64,000 nt of DNA from Siderastrea siderea (Eukaryota > Cnidaria > Anthozoa > Scleractinia > Rhizangiidae), in NCBI GenBank assembly GCA_964030785.1, contig OZ034971.1:11956579-12020578 (forward strand), given 5' to 3'. Below the pieces are notes generated by a model. It did no database searches. It worked only from the letters and a program-made list of their open reading frames with translations, and had not been told where the DNA came from. The position numbers and the translations under genes are program-made. This document shows positions 20,162 to 35,010 of the stretch, piece after piece (the stretch's first letter is position 1; each line of letters begins with the position of its first letter).

Positions 20162-21494
20162 CCGAAAAAGGATTTCAACTTCGAATTATTAAATAAGAGA
20201 AGACACTGACATCAAAATCGAACTAAAAACTAAACTTTAGTTTTGATTTGCTCTTGCATATACATTGACATACTTTTAACAGTTGATCGAGCTAATTAAG
20301 TTAAGCTTTTAATACGTAAACTGCTGCGAAAATAAAAGCAAACCAACATACATGGAAATAGAAGCAAATTTAGCCGTTTCGAGAGTGTCTTTTCCTTTTT
20401 TACTGATAAGGGGATGGTACCGTAATAACTCGATTTAGCGCCCTCCTTCCAAAAAGCGCCCCTTTCTAACAAGCGCTCCCCTTGAATGGGTGTTCGGCAG
20501 TAAGCGTCCCCTTTCCAGTGAGCGTCTTCTCATCTCAGCAGGGGCTGCTACACTGAAAAGTTTAGTTGAGGGGAAGAACGTGTTGCCATTTTTATAAATA
20601 TGTGGTATAAACAGCACAGCCACCATTTTTTAATATTGATTTTGATAAATAATTAATAATAATAACTTTATTTGTGTCAAGAAATAGGTAGCCGCAGTTA
20701 ATAAAGGGAAATGGTTATAAAGGCCGACAAATTTCTTTGTTTTATGTGTTTTGTTACTGTATTTCGCCTTGACCGTACGCAAACCACAGCAAATAACCAC
20801 TAGAAATGTTTGTGTGTGTGTGCATGCAAAACAAAGATTGTGCATGGTTGAGGTGCTTTCAATATAAATTGAGACGTCTTTGCTTTTGTCTTTGAAAGTT
20901 GCAAGGCTTCATAACCAGACTCTCGACTAACTATGGTGTAGCCGAAGGGATATCTTTCTACCAACAGGAGACACCTACTACAATTAACTAACGGTTTATT
21001 AAACCTGTTTGTGCTTACAACTTACATTACGGTACTACATACCAACGTGAAAAATACTAATTAGTACATTTTAAAACATCCTTGGGAAGCGTGCACTTGG
21101 GTTCCTGATGCCCATTAGAAAGGAAGTTTAGTCGGTTCTACCGAGCATTTGCTGTTGTTACAATTCCCACCCTGAACAATTCCCAATGCCTGAAGAAGAA
21201 AATGTCCCCAGAAAGAACAATCGATCTATATATGCCTACACGCTCTGACGGCCATATTTGATGAAATGGTAAAGGTTAAAGTGAACACCCACCTTACGAC
21301 CCCCATGTTAATTCGACTTCTTCGTTATTACAGTGTACGACAATGTTTTTGTTCCCCAACCTTATCCATTTTCACCGACCAGCGACAAGCTTTTTGAACC
21401 CTAAACCATGATTTTCTTTACTAACGGACTCCGATTAAGTGGCCACCCAAAAGGCCACCTAAACATGGCTATTTTACTAGTGCACGCACGGAAA

Positions 21495-21705
21495 CTATTG
21501 ACAACAACGAAAATGAAATTTCTCTTTACATTATCATTACTTGTTCAAACATTTAAGTGATGAGAATAAAGGAGGTGATCACCAAGAAACAGACGTCTTG
21601 ATATTTAGACAAATTCTCCTTAGGGAAATTCTCCTTACTAGTTCCATAAGAAATGTATGGAGAACAATAAGGAGAATATGCATTTTTATTTCAGGGCTTA
21701 AAGAG
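21495..21705 (-). mobile_element. MITE, family CCCTTTAAGCCCC (unit 3)
   Basis: Nearly identical in sequence, site and orientation to the copy in unit 2, so it was duplicated together with the unit. Confidence 0.7.
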
Positions 21706-22571
21706 TTGACAAATGTGTTTGGCTACGTATGGCCAGGATGGAAATGTATTGGACCGACGTTTTCAAGTTCTTCCATTGTGTCTTAAATAAAATCTTTAAA
21801 AATTGATTATGGTTTTATCGTCCTGGTGGAAGTTACAAGCGTGTATGAGCAAGGTCTGACTTAATAAATGAAATTTAAGAAAATATGACCAGAATCTCCA
21901 CGACAAAGGTAGGAACTGTTTCAAAAGAGAAAATAAATATATTTTAGAAACCAGTTCTAAATAGTAAGATTTCAAGAGCCAGCAAACGGGATGTTTGCAT
22001 GTGTAAAACACCAGTAATCAGACTTTTAGAAAAGTATTTAGGAGATGGCAGCTTACCATGCCTTTCCATTCACAATTGATCGCCCACTCTGTCAATTCAT
22101 TGAAACATACATATTTCTGAGGAATTGTCCACATAGAAAGCAGAAGTTGTTTCGGACAATAGATATTCCGGTCTATTCATACTGTAAGGAGTTTTCTATT
22201 ATATTTTACTACACACTTCCACAAATTCAATTTCCAATTTCGTTTCCACTCCGTTAATGCATCTAAAGTTTTTAATTATTGAAAATCGTTTTCCTGAGCA
22301 AGAGTGTATTGCTAAAGCCACTTCTGTGTAGGGTCACTTGGAAACACGTTAACTAGCGATTTTTCGCTAGTTGTAAAGGAAATCGATTGAACAGCGTTGA
22401 TGGGCTAACACTACAATCACCACTGAAAGGAACAGTTTTACCCAGGAAGAAGACAACTCAACGAAAATTTATCAACCTAGCGATCTCTTTTTAAACTTAG
22501 GCCAGGAAACTGTGTAACAAGTTAAGAAAGAAGACCGACACAGCAAAAAAGAAAAGCTGTCCCAATTCACC

Positions 22572-23567
22572 ATGAACAACTCGACGAATTTCCAAGCTAA
22601 TTTGTCTTTAACAAGCAGCCGTCCATCCACACGAGTTCCACGAAATCTCGCTGTTTTTATCAGCACATTCGTGGCAATCTGCGTTTTGGCAGGAACGTTT
22701 GGGAACGCTCGCGTATGTGTACTGCTTCGCAAACGACAAGACCTTCGTAAAGTGCCTCACTATTTTTTAGCCAATCTTTCTATGACCGGAGTTTTATCGT
22801 CGCTAGTACACGCGCCTTTGATAATAGTAATGACAGTTGCGAATTACTTTCAAATTCGTGGCGAGTCAGTCGTTGAAATACTCTGTCGAGCTACCTTCCC
22901 TTCCGGGTTTGCCTTCATTGTATTGAACGCTCCGACCTTATGGCTAATGGCGCTCGATCGCCAGGACTGTGTTTGTCGCCCTTTTAGGCGACGTTTAACA
23001 ACAAGCAACGTGAAGAAAATCATTCCGGTGATGTGGATGTTATCCCTGTTAACTTATGTCTTCATTGTCATGGCCATGAGAAATGAATCATTTGCGTGCA
23101 TCCAGATTTACCCGTACAGCAACGACCCTCCCAAATTCAGCCGACCTATGGTTGGTCTCATAGCTATCGTTGGTCAGTTGGATAATGTCACCGTTTTGAT
23201 CATAATAGTAACTTTCTTTCGCATTATGAAAAGAATGCGCTCTTCCACCGTTAATTCCTCACTTAATTCAACGTTTCAGCGCCAGGAGAAAACCCTCACT
23301 ATGCTAACATACAAAATCTGCGGCGTATTTTTGTTGTGCAGAGTTCCAAACAACGCCCGATTCTTCTTGAGTAAGATCGGGGGTTTTCAAGCAACACCTG
23401 CTGCGATCCTCGTCACCATAACACTGATACATTTAATGTACGCGGCAAATCCATTTATTTATCACAAAATGCTGAAAGTCAGATTTACCAACCGAGAACG
23501 AGCGACCGTTCGACAAGCGGTTGAACCACGGGAGCTCGCTAACAGTGCTAAAGAAAATAGTGGTTGA
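22572..23567 (+). CDS. Rhodopsin-like (class A) GPCR, tandem copy 3, 331 aa
   Basis: An intact one-exon frame from ATG 22572, differing from copy 1 at only a few residues: R instead of H at 53, F for C at 93, G for D at 97, V for L at 200. It has the same seven helices, the C105/C176 pair, LDRQ after TM3, CRVP in TM6 and NPFIY in TM7. The tail ends ELANSAKENSG, shorter than copy 1 because it lacks a TG dinucleotide. Copy 2 DNA has the same short tail, so this is likely the ancestral form of units 2 and 3. The ligand is unknown. Confidence 0.88.
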   Translation: MNNSTNFQANLSLTSSRPSTRVPRNLAVFISTFVAICVLAGTFGNARVCVLLRKRQDLRKVPHYFLANLSMTGVLSSLVHAPLIIVMTVANYFQIRGESVVEILCRATFPSGFAFIVLNAPTLWLMALDRQDCVCRPFRRRLTTSNVKKIIPVMWMLSLLTYVFIVMAMRNESFACIQIYPYSNDPPKFSRPMVGLIAIVGQLDNVTVLIIIVTFFRIMKRMRSSTVNSSLNSTFQRQEKTLTMLTYKICGVFLLCRVPNNARFFLSKIGGFQATPAAILVTITLIHLMYAANPFIYHKMLKVRFTNRERATVRQAVEPRELANSAKENSG

Positions 23568-23937
23568 CCGAAAAAGGATTATCAACTTCGAATTATTAAA
23601 TAAGAGAAGACACTGACATCAAAATCGAATTGAAAACTAAACTTTAGATTTGATTTGCTCTTGCATATACATTGACATACTTTTAACAGTTGATCGAGCT
23701 AATTAAGTTAAGCTTTTAATACGTAAACTGCTGCGCAAATCAAAGCAAACCAACATACATGGAAATAGAAGCAAATTTAGCCGTTTCGAGAGTGTCTTTT
23801 CTTTTTTTACTGATAAGGGGATGGTACCGTAATAACTCGATTTAGCGCCCTCCTTCCAAAAAAGCGCCCCTTTCTAACAAGCGCTCCCCTTGAATGGGTG
23901 TTCGGCAGTAAGCGTCCCCTTTCCAGTCACTGAAAAG

Positions 23938-26143
23938 CGCGTCAACTGCGAAACTGTCCCTTTTCCGAAAAGGGACGACACGTTATAAGATAGTGACATT
24001 GAAGCTATATGGATTACTTTGTGTCACCAATTAGCATGCATGCTAAAGTTTCTAGACACATTAATAATAAAAGTTATTATTTTGTGGATGAAAATGACTA
24101 CTCGGAACTTCAATTGTCAGAGTTGTTACTCTCAGTTAGTTTCTGTTATTGTTCATTAAGCGCCTTCCCCGGGCGAATTTTCTTTTTACGCCCATTTCAA
24201 GATGGCGGCCCATTAACGCTTTCAGCAGAAAAAAAGAAAACGACTGTTTAAACAATTCCAAAATTGGTTAGATTCAAACCAATTCCCTGCTGCTTCTCTA
24301 AATTTTCTCTTCCGAAATGTCAGTTTCTCGAACTGGCCCATTTTTAACGTGTATCGTGACACTTTTCATTATCCGAACGCTATTCGTTTTCTAAAAATAA
24401 TCAACCAAATATTTGTCTTAATATAAATTCCGTCCTATTCCTCAAGCCAAACCAACCTCGTTCCCAGCAAAAAGGGAAAAAGTCCTGGGAACGAGGTTGA
24501 AGCCAAACAGTAAAAGAGTGCTCAATTTAAAGTGTTTGACACTTTATGAACCTGAAAACATAACACGTTGTTCAAGATAATGAAAAACGCAAATGTCCGC
24601 CATCTTGAAGTGGGCGTAAAAAGAAAATTAGCCCTCCCCGGTGTCACAGTTGATTTGAACCTTCCAGAATTGGACCCTCCGGCCCAAAGCCGCTAGCGGA
24701 TATTGATCGGGCGTGTCCAAAACTTCTAGCGGATTTGGACTCTCTTTCGTTGATTTGCACTTGTCTGTAAACTTACGCCACCAAGTAACTTCGGAAGAGA
24801 AATTGGCTATTTGCATGTAAACACCGAAATACTTGCAGGGTGGCCAACAGACTATTTCGTTTAAAATACGACAAACAGCAGAAACTATTCATTTCCATTA
24901 AAAAGCTTCCGCACTTGAAAGCAAAAATAAAATGAATGTTCTTCTTTCTAAAAGCGTATCGGGAGACCGGTGGTCTTATTCTAAAAAAATTGGCGTTACA
25001 GAAGGAAGCTACTGCCTTACTGAAGGGGGGTCCAAATCCGCTGTGACACCGGGCGGCAAGTCGAATCATTACGGTGTTATACTTCGGAGCTACTCAAATT
25101 TAACTCGAGGCCTCAGTGTTTTCGGTTTTCAGCGGCTAATAACAAACAAAAGGCAGACAATAGGTGGAACCAGTAAATCTCGTGAACAAATTATATGGAT
25201 CCACACATAACGATCACCCCATTAATATAGCCGTCCCGTTATCACAGCCACTTTTTCTTGGCGCGGAGGATAGCTTATGCTTTCAATCTTAATGATAATA
25301 ATTTATAGAGTGTTATAGCGTGTGCCCAGTGCTTGTCCAGAGTGCTTTACAATACTATAATTATTAACATTAGAAAAAAAAATACTGTAAGTACATACAT
25401 CAGAACTTACTATCAGGTTTTGAATCTAAAAATTTATATCTGAATATATACATCAGACGTTACTATGATGAATTGAATTTAAAAATGTATATCAAACAAT
25501 TTACCAAACTAGCAAAACTAAAGGCGAAATTTAGAGCTTATAATACTGACAAAAACGAAAACGAAAACTATCTAAACTACTGCCATGTTGTTTTCCTTTG
25601 TTTTTTCGTGCTTACTTTGGCGATTTGAGGCATGCGAAGGCAGTTTTCAAAATAACTGTCCCAATTACTCAAGCAGAGATAGTAAACAAGACAAATACGA
25701 TTTTTGGCGAAATGTTTGAACGAGCTGGGTTATAGGTGAGTCTCCAAGTTGTATGCCTTGTTCTCTTTCTCTTATACGTATGTGTAGATTAAAAAATGTG
25801 TAAGAAATATAGAGCTGTAACAAAACATTAACTAGATGTAATGGTGATATATTCTGCTGCTGTAAATTTTGTAGCGTGAAGGGTAAATTTTGCAGCATGA
25901 AGGGTGACTTTCTATCAAAAAGGTAATGTCTTTTCGTGACGTTTCGAAAAGTTTTGACGGCAATGGACGGTAAAATCTACGTACGTAAGCACTCGTATTT
26001 TCTAACTTTTAACAGCCTTCCCCTTTCAGTAAGTTTTAAAAATTATTTTGTATCCATAATATTATCAGATCTTATTTAAAAATCACGCTCATCCCATGTC
26101 CGCATACACACAGACTGATTTTTTAGGCCGGGCATTATGTCAA
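23938..26143. other. Intergenic, with a fold-back element
   Basis: No gene is seen between the GPCR array and the PhyH gene. An inverted-repeat element at 24,167-24,641 has about 50-bp arms (GCGAATTTTCTTTTTACGCC against GGCGTAAAAAGAAAATTAGC), both containing CAAGATGGCGG or its complement. A hairpin at about 24,462-24,506 (AACCTCGTTCCCAG against CTGGGAACGAGGTT) lies inside it. The remaining short frames show no similarity I can name. Confidence 0.6.
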
Positions 26144-26348
26144 CCCTTTCACTCCCAGAGTCAGTTATGGAGACATCACGTTGATTCTAACTATGGAGTC
26201 TGTGGATGAAATCCTAGGGTGTGACCATTTAAATGAAACCTTGTTAGCAGTACTTTCACATGGTACTATTTATATTTAGTTCTTTTACAAAATGAAATTC
26301 GAGATTTGTCTTGAATTTTTATTTAAGGCATTCTTGGGAGTGAAAGGA
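26144..26348. mobile_element. MITE, family CCCTTTCACTCCCA (copy 1)
   Basis: It starts CCCTTTCACTCCCAGAGTCA and ends TGGGAGTGAAAGG, followed by TTAA. The middle (GTCTGTGGATGAAATCCTA, TACTTTCACATGGTACTATT) is shared with 36,781-36,986. A minus-strand AATAAA lies at 26318-26323, 78 bp past the PhyH stop, and could serve that gene. Confidence 0.8.
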
Positions 26349-26400
26349 TTAAAACTGCCACTAAGTGCAACCAAAAAAGATTTCCCAGCACTCTATCTAT

Positions 26401-29400
26401 TCAATGTTTTGATCTCCACACAACTGGAAAAGCATCACTTGTGTGGAAAGGGTATCCGGGCATTAAGCCCCCAGTATAGCTAGGTGAGGTCTCCCAGGGT
26501 CTGGTAGCAAATGTGGCATCTTCTCCCAACCAGCGTGTGGCGACCACTTGCCGCCCAGCTGTATCGGTGCTCTGCTTGGCACCATGTAGGGTGCGCATGT
26601 GGAAGGCTATGCAATCTCCAGGCTAACAGAAGAGAACGAGACAAGATCAGAGTTAGGATTATGTCATTTTTCTGTATGTTTGGTATAATGTGATGTATCA
26701 AAATGAGAAAATTGTACAAGGAAAATCTCTGGTGATGTAACATCCTGTCAGGGATTTACAGTGAATGCGTAATAGGGTTAGATTCTAGAGAAAATGTGGC
26801 AGGGGCAGATCCAAGATTTTAGGAAAGGGGGGGTTGTTAGTCGGCATTAGTCCCTATGGGAGGTCAGCGAGATATGCACATAATAAGATTTTGAACATAT
26901 TATTATGGATTGTGGAATAGGCATCTACAGTGCATTTCCAGCATTTCCAACTTCCCAAAAGGGGGTTGCAACCCCCTCAACCCTCCCCTCTGGATCCGCC
27001 CCTGTGTGGTGCTGTGTCCTTAGGGAAGTGAAACACAAAAATTTGGATTTAAGTAGATGAAGTATGAAGGCTACCACAAAGCAATATTGAAAGCTGATGT
27101 TTCGAGCATTAGGTAAGCCCTTCCTCAGAGCAAATCAAGAATAATATTATGGTTGGAGGTTGATCCTAAGATCCTGTTAAGATCCTATTGAGATCATACC
27201 ATATTTCCTTCTAGTTAGGGGATGTGAAGGGGGTGCTTATTTGCTATTTTGGACAAGGGGTTAGGCGTTATTCGGGGAGGGTGCTTTTTGAGCATGGACA
27301 CTTATTCGAGGAAATAATTTCAAAACTGTACAGAGAAGATATGTCCAGGATTGAACTCTGCTACGGAAATCTTTTTTTTTTTTAATTATTAATTTTATAC
27401 ACGGTAGATTCCTCAGCATACAAGCAAAAATTATCTAGTACAAATATAAGGATTAAACACAATACAATACTTATAAAAGTAATTACAAAGTATAAAGGCC
27501 TTATCCAAAACTAACTACATATTCAAATAGAAATAAATGAAAACAAAAAGTACTGCTTTTCAGGAATGCCATTCGTAAATTCACTCAAAACTGAAGTTAC
27601 TTAGCTTCGTCTTAAATTCACCTATTGTTTTAGATACTCTAATATCAGTTGGAAGGCTATTCCACAGCGCAGCACCACTGTAAAAGAAACTTTTTTGAAC
27701 ATAATCGGTGCGAGGTTGAGGAAGAGCCAGCCTCAATCCTGGACATGAGTGGCGACTTCACAGGTAATAATGTTGTAAAAATCAAGGCTCAGGAATACTT
27801 AGCAAGTCACAATTTGGCATGAAGAAAACAGCCTTTATAGTTTTATATTTTACAGTGACAATATGGCAAATCATGGTTAACAAAAGAAGCCTATAAGCCT
27901 TAAGATCCACAGAATCACTATGTGCGTAAAAAAAAAAAAAACTAAATCAAAATACCTCGAGATCCCAAGAAAGCAGCTCATACTTCTCTGGTTCTGCATC
28001 AATATCTGGGGTGTTCTCAAAAGTCTTCTCAGTGCATGTGTGGAAGTCTACGTAGTTATAATGTTTTAATGAGGCAAAGTTCGTAGGAATAAACCACTTT
28101 CCCCATTTATGAGATCCACCAACAAATTCCAAACAGGATTCTTTAGACACAAGAGTGACAGGCAACCAAAAAGAACAGTTCTATGAAGATAAATGACAAA
28201 AATGTGAAAAAGTACATAAACTAGAAACATACAATAATAATAATTATTGTTTTCTTTCTTACTGATGACATTACACTCAAACTAAGAAAACCACGAACAC
28301 TGAAAATATTGCTGGAATGTGTATTTTGACCAATCACATGCCAGACCTTGTAACCACAGGAAATGAATGGGATCTCAATCATGGATTCACGAAATTGAAA
28401 GTGCTATTCCTTTCTATCTGACAGCCACATGCACTATGCAAGCAAAAATAGGTTTGAGCACTTTTGGAGAATAAAATTTTTCAACAAGCCGACGCAATGA
28501 TTGGCGTTTCTGATATTTCAAATAAAAGCAATTCAAACGGCAATTATTTCACCTTGATGTAAAAACTACAATGTTCCCCCTCCAAATTCACCCACTGATA
28601 GCACAGCTGACTTGATTTATTTACTATGGGCCGAATCATCCATGCCTTTGAGCCGGGCTTGCATCATACAATGTCTAGTTGCAAATTTTGAAAATGACAC
28701 ATTTTCAAATAATTTAGCAACGGTACACCAGGCTGTTGAAGAATAACAAACACTGGTTTTGACAATCCACGGCCGTTGCCACTATGCAGCCGCAACAAGC
28801 CAAAGACCACTCACACATTTTTTGCTCCCGTAGTGCATGTGGCTCTCAGATAGAAAGAAATAACAATTTAAATTCTTGTAAGTTAAGATGAAGGTCTTTT
28901 GGAACAAATGGAGAACCAACTTGATTCCGTGACCGAGAAACCCATTCATTTTTTGTGGTTACAAGGTCTTGCATGTGATTGGTCAAAACACAATGAACAT
29001 TCTACAAATATTTTCAGTGTTCACAGTTTTCATAGTTTGAGTGTAAATCCCAGTGGGTATTGAATTACAATGTTACTACAAACACTGAATAAACCACAGC
29101 CATTGTTGCAATTGATGGCCGCATAAAACTGAGTTTTGAAACTCACAGTGCATTTGTTATTCAAAAGAAGAGTACTGCAATATAATGTAAAACTTATGTC
29201 ATTCCCCTGGGGCGGGAGGGGGACTCCTAAAGTGTGAACTACACAGGGAGGCTTCCCCGAAAGGGGTGCCCTTTTTGCACTGGCTTTAGGGTAGGTAAAT
29301 TTACTGTTTAAGTATATTAAGTATGTTGTTGACATACATGGCAGGAGTCACAAAAAAATGGGACAACCTGGAGCCTTTGAATGAATTTGTATGATGACTG

Positions 29401-31405
29401 TGGGTGTATTTGGCTTATTTTTGAGGAATAAATTAAAGACAAGCCCATCCTCTAAGAAGAATCACTACAGTCCATCCAATTCTCACAAATCCTTATTCAC
29501 TTCTGAAAGGAAACTGTATGACCTATTACATGACGTCTAGGCCTGTTTGAGCCCTCATGGGATTGAAGTTCAGCGATATCATGACAGTGAAGACTAAAAA
29601 AGGTGCAATTTTTGTTCTAGGTATATGGAAGGGGTACCATTTCCATAACAATTAGTATAATGTTAAAGGATAAGGGGTTGAAGCTCAGGGCAAAACCTCC
29701 TCAAGTATTATTCCTTTGTTTTGTTGTTACCTTCCATCCATCCACGGGATAATACGACTGGTCATGATGCCATGGAGTTGCACGATTTGTTCCAGGATCT
29801 TTAGTGAACACATGTTCATGATAAAATACAGCAAACTGAAAGTCCAAGCAGGAAATCAATGCAAATCACATGTAGGTCTACATGCTATTGTTGGCAGATG
29901 TAAGTTATGTGGGAACCACTGGCAACATCATACAATGCAAAATGGACAAAAGTCAAATTACCCCTCATCTGCCAGGCTTCCCTCTTCAGGTGCAATATTC
30001 CTGTAATTTTTATTACAAAAAAAGCTGTTATTGTTTCTTTTTCAAACATCCCATTATCCCGATAACCCTAAAGGTTTCCATTTCTTGTCTCAGCCTGGGA
30101 AAACATTTACGTCTGAGAAAGAGTAGGGTGTCAGTAGGGATTCTTGATTCAAAATGGAGTACCCCAGAAATTTTTATCTGAAAAAATTTCTGTTATATGT
30201 TTCTCTCTTAAACATCCTATTAGCCTGACAACCATAAGGGGTTAGTCTATTTCTGGTCTCAGCTGGGAAAAATGCTTAGGTCTGACACAGAAAGAACAGG
30301 GTACTGGCAGGGGTTCTTAGTATGGAGTACCCCCACCCTCCAGGGGATCCAGGTAAGAGAAACTTATACAAGCGTGGTACTTGGTGAGCAATAATTTTTT
30401 GCCAAGAAATATGAAATGACTAGGTATTTTTCCTTGTCAAATATGACCTGCCCAGTAGCCTTGAGCCCTGATTTTCCATAATTTTATAATCACCCATGAC
30501 ACGATAAATTGAGTGTTTAATTTGTTGAAAAATGTGGGTTGTAAGCAACAAACAAACTTTCACAAATGATAATGAATTGAACTCTTCTTGAAGGTTTAGC
30601 TAAAGTCACACAAGGAGAGCAGACCATTCACACAACCGGAGTTTATCTCTGGATTTTGTCACAGAACGATCGGTAAGGTATTGTCAAGTTTTTGTAATAG
30701 GATATACACTTGGGTGAAGAAAGACAGTGATGCAGTGACCAGCCCTGAACCAGGAAAATGAGCTGGGCCCCCCCTCCCCTTTTACCTGTCATCCTAAAAG
30801 AAGGGGGGGGTACTCTGTAAATTTGTGGGTGGGGATGTACCGCTGGGACTCTAAGACCCTTACCTTATACCAGACCATGTTCAGCTGCATTGTGCGGTGA
30901 CGCTCTGGTTAATTATGGGCTACTGTCTCTAGGGATTGGTTGCAAATCAGCAATAAATGCACAAGTTAAGGTTTCTATTGTTCAGGAGCTCCGCTTTTAG
31001 ACCTGCAATAATTATTAGCCTAGGCATATAAATGTCAATGTAGATAAACGTAGTAGTCACCTCAGACTCCATCAGTTTTCCCGCTATTTCAGCAGCTGGA
31101 GATGCCAGTACAAATTCTTCAAACTCTGGGATCTTACGCCAGTTGAAGTAATCATTAAAGTAGAATGTCTGCGAATCCTCGCTTTTGAGCCATTCGCTAA
31201 ATTCACTTGGAAATGCATGATTTGTTGCGATGCCTCTTTTCAGCTTTTCGACCCATTCTCCAAAAACACCCCTCAAACAAACGACTCCTCGTTCCTGAAA
31301 TGTCCTTATTTCTTGTGCTGTGACGAACTTCCTCGAAAATCCACCCGAACAATTGAGAAATACGGATTTGGAAAAAGCGGAAAGACGAAACACGCACCAC
31401 GTCAT
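26401..31405 (-). CDS. Phytanoyl-CoA dioxygenase (PhyH) family protein, 4 exons, 298 aa
   Basis: Exons (5' to 3' on the minus strand) are 31405-31061, 29835-29731, 28180-27956 and 26622-26401. All introns are phase 0, GT-AG. Members are Fe(II)/2-oxoglutarate oxygenases. The metal ligands are visible: HxD in PWHHDQSY (H138, D140) and the distal His in FHMRTLHGA (H238). R249, eleven residues later, fits the 2-oxoglutarate-binding Arg, the same spacing as in human PHYH. Other family blocks are SFWLPVTLVSKESCLEFVGG, GSHKW and ATRWLGEDATF. The start is the first in-frame ATG (31403-31405); the open frame upstream begins at a GTG and is probably 5' UTR. The N-terminus has Arg, Lys and Ser and almost no acidic residues, so mitochondrial import is possible. 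The exact substrate is unknown. Confidence 0.88.
26803..27005. mobile_element. Short inverted-repeat element, GGGGCAGATCCA ends
   Basis: It starts CAGGGGCAGATCCAAGATTT and ends CTCTGGATCCGCCCCTG, about 200 bp, in PhyH intron 3. It is a non-coding MITE. Confidence 0.65.
27093..27131 (-). ncRNA. Hammerhead ribozyme motif (small, degenerate)
   Basis: On the minus strand: GCT, core CTGAGGA (27128-27122), A, GGGC with loop and GCTC as helix II, core GAAA (27103-27100), CATC, then AGC closing helix I with GCT. Both core blocks are intact. Helix III would be A-U plus a C-A mismatch, so it looks decayed from an ACGT form. It sits in PhyH intron 3 in the sense direction. Confidence 0.55.
27360..27790 (-). 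mobile_element. LINE 3' fragment (CR1/L2-like C-terminus)
   Basis: The minus strand encodes CPGLRLALPQPR, VQKSFFYSGAALWNSLP and IGEFKTKLSNFSFE, then a stop at 27582-27584. The GAALWNSLP...FKxxL ending is typical of CR1/L2-like reverse transcriptases from invertebrates. An upstream in-frame stop and the lack of an RT core show a 5'-truncated dead copy. The AT-rich stretch to about 27,360 is its 3' UTR. Confidence 0.75.
28271..29046. mobile_element. Fold-back element of 776 bp with long arms
   Basis: It begins TTACACTCAAACTAAGAAAA and ends TTTTCATAGTTTGAGTGTAA. The arms continue inward with matched blocks (TTTTGACCAATCACATGCCA against GCATGTGATTGGTCAAAACA; CAGCCACATGCACTA against TAGTGCATGTGGCTC). 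It lies in PhyH intron 2. No coding frame. Confidence 0.85.
30036..30345 (+). repeat. Diverged direct duplication, about 150-bp units
   Basis: Two successive blocks each run from AACATCC(C/T)ATTA, through a GTCTCAGC-TGGGAAAA segment, to TGGAGTACCCC. They lie in PhyH intron 1. Confidence 0.6.

Positions 31406-35010
<3,605 letters not shown>

Larger units (their letters stand above)
17177..20560 (+). repeat. Tandem GPCR unit 2 (3.38 kb)
   Basis: It runs from TTTAGTTGAGGGGAAGAACG to the next TTTAGTT and is nearly identical to unit 3 over its whole length. A 20-bp stretch (TTGCCATTTTTATAAATA and neighbours) is missing near 17,197 compared with units 1 and 3. Outside the GPCR I see only non-coding sequence and one inverted-orientation MITE. 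Confidence 0.9.
20561..23937 (+). repeat. Tandem GPCR unit 3 (3.38 kb)
   Basis: Same layout as unit 2. Its right end lacks the AGCGTCTTCTCATCTCAGCA stretch seen at the ends of units 1 and 2. After GAAAAG the sequence changes to unique DNA, which marks the right limit of the array. Confidence 0.9.
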
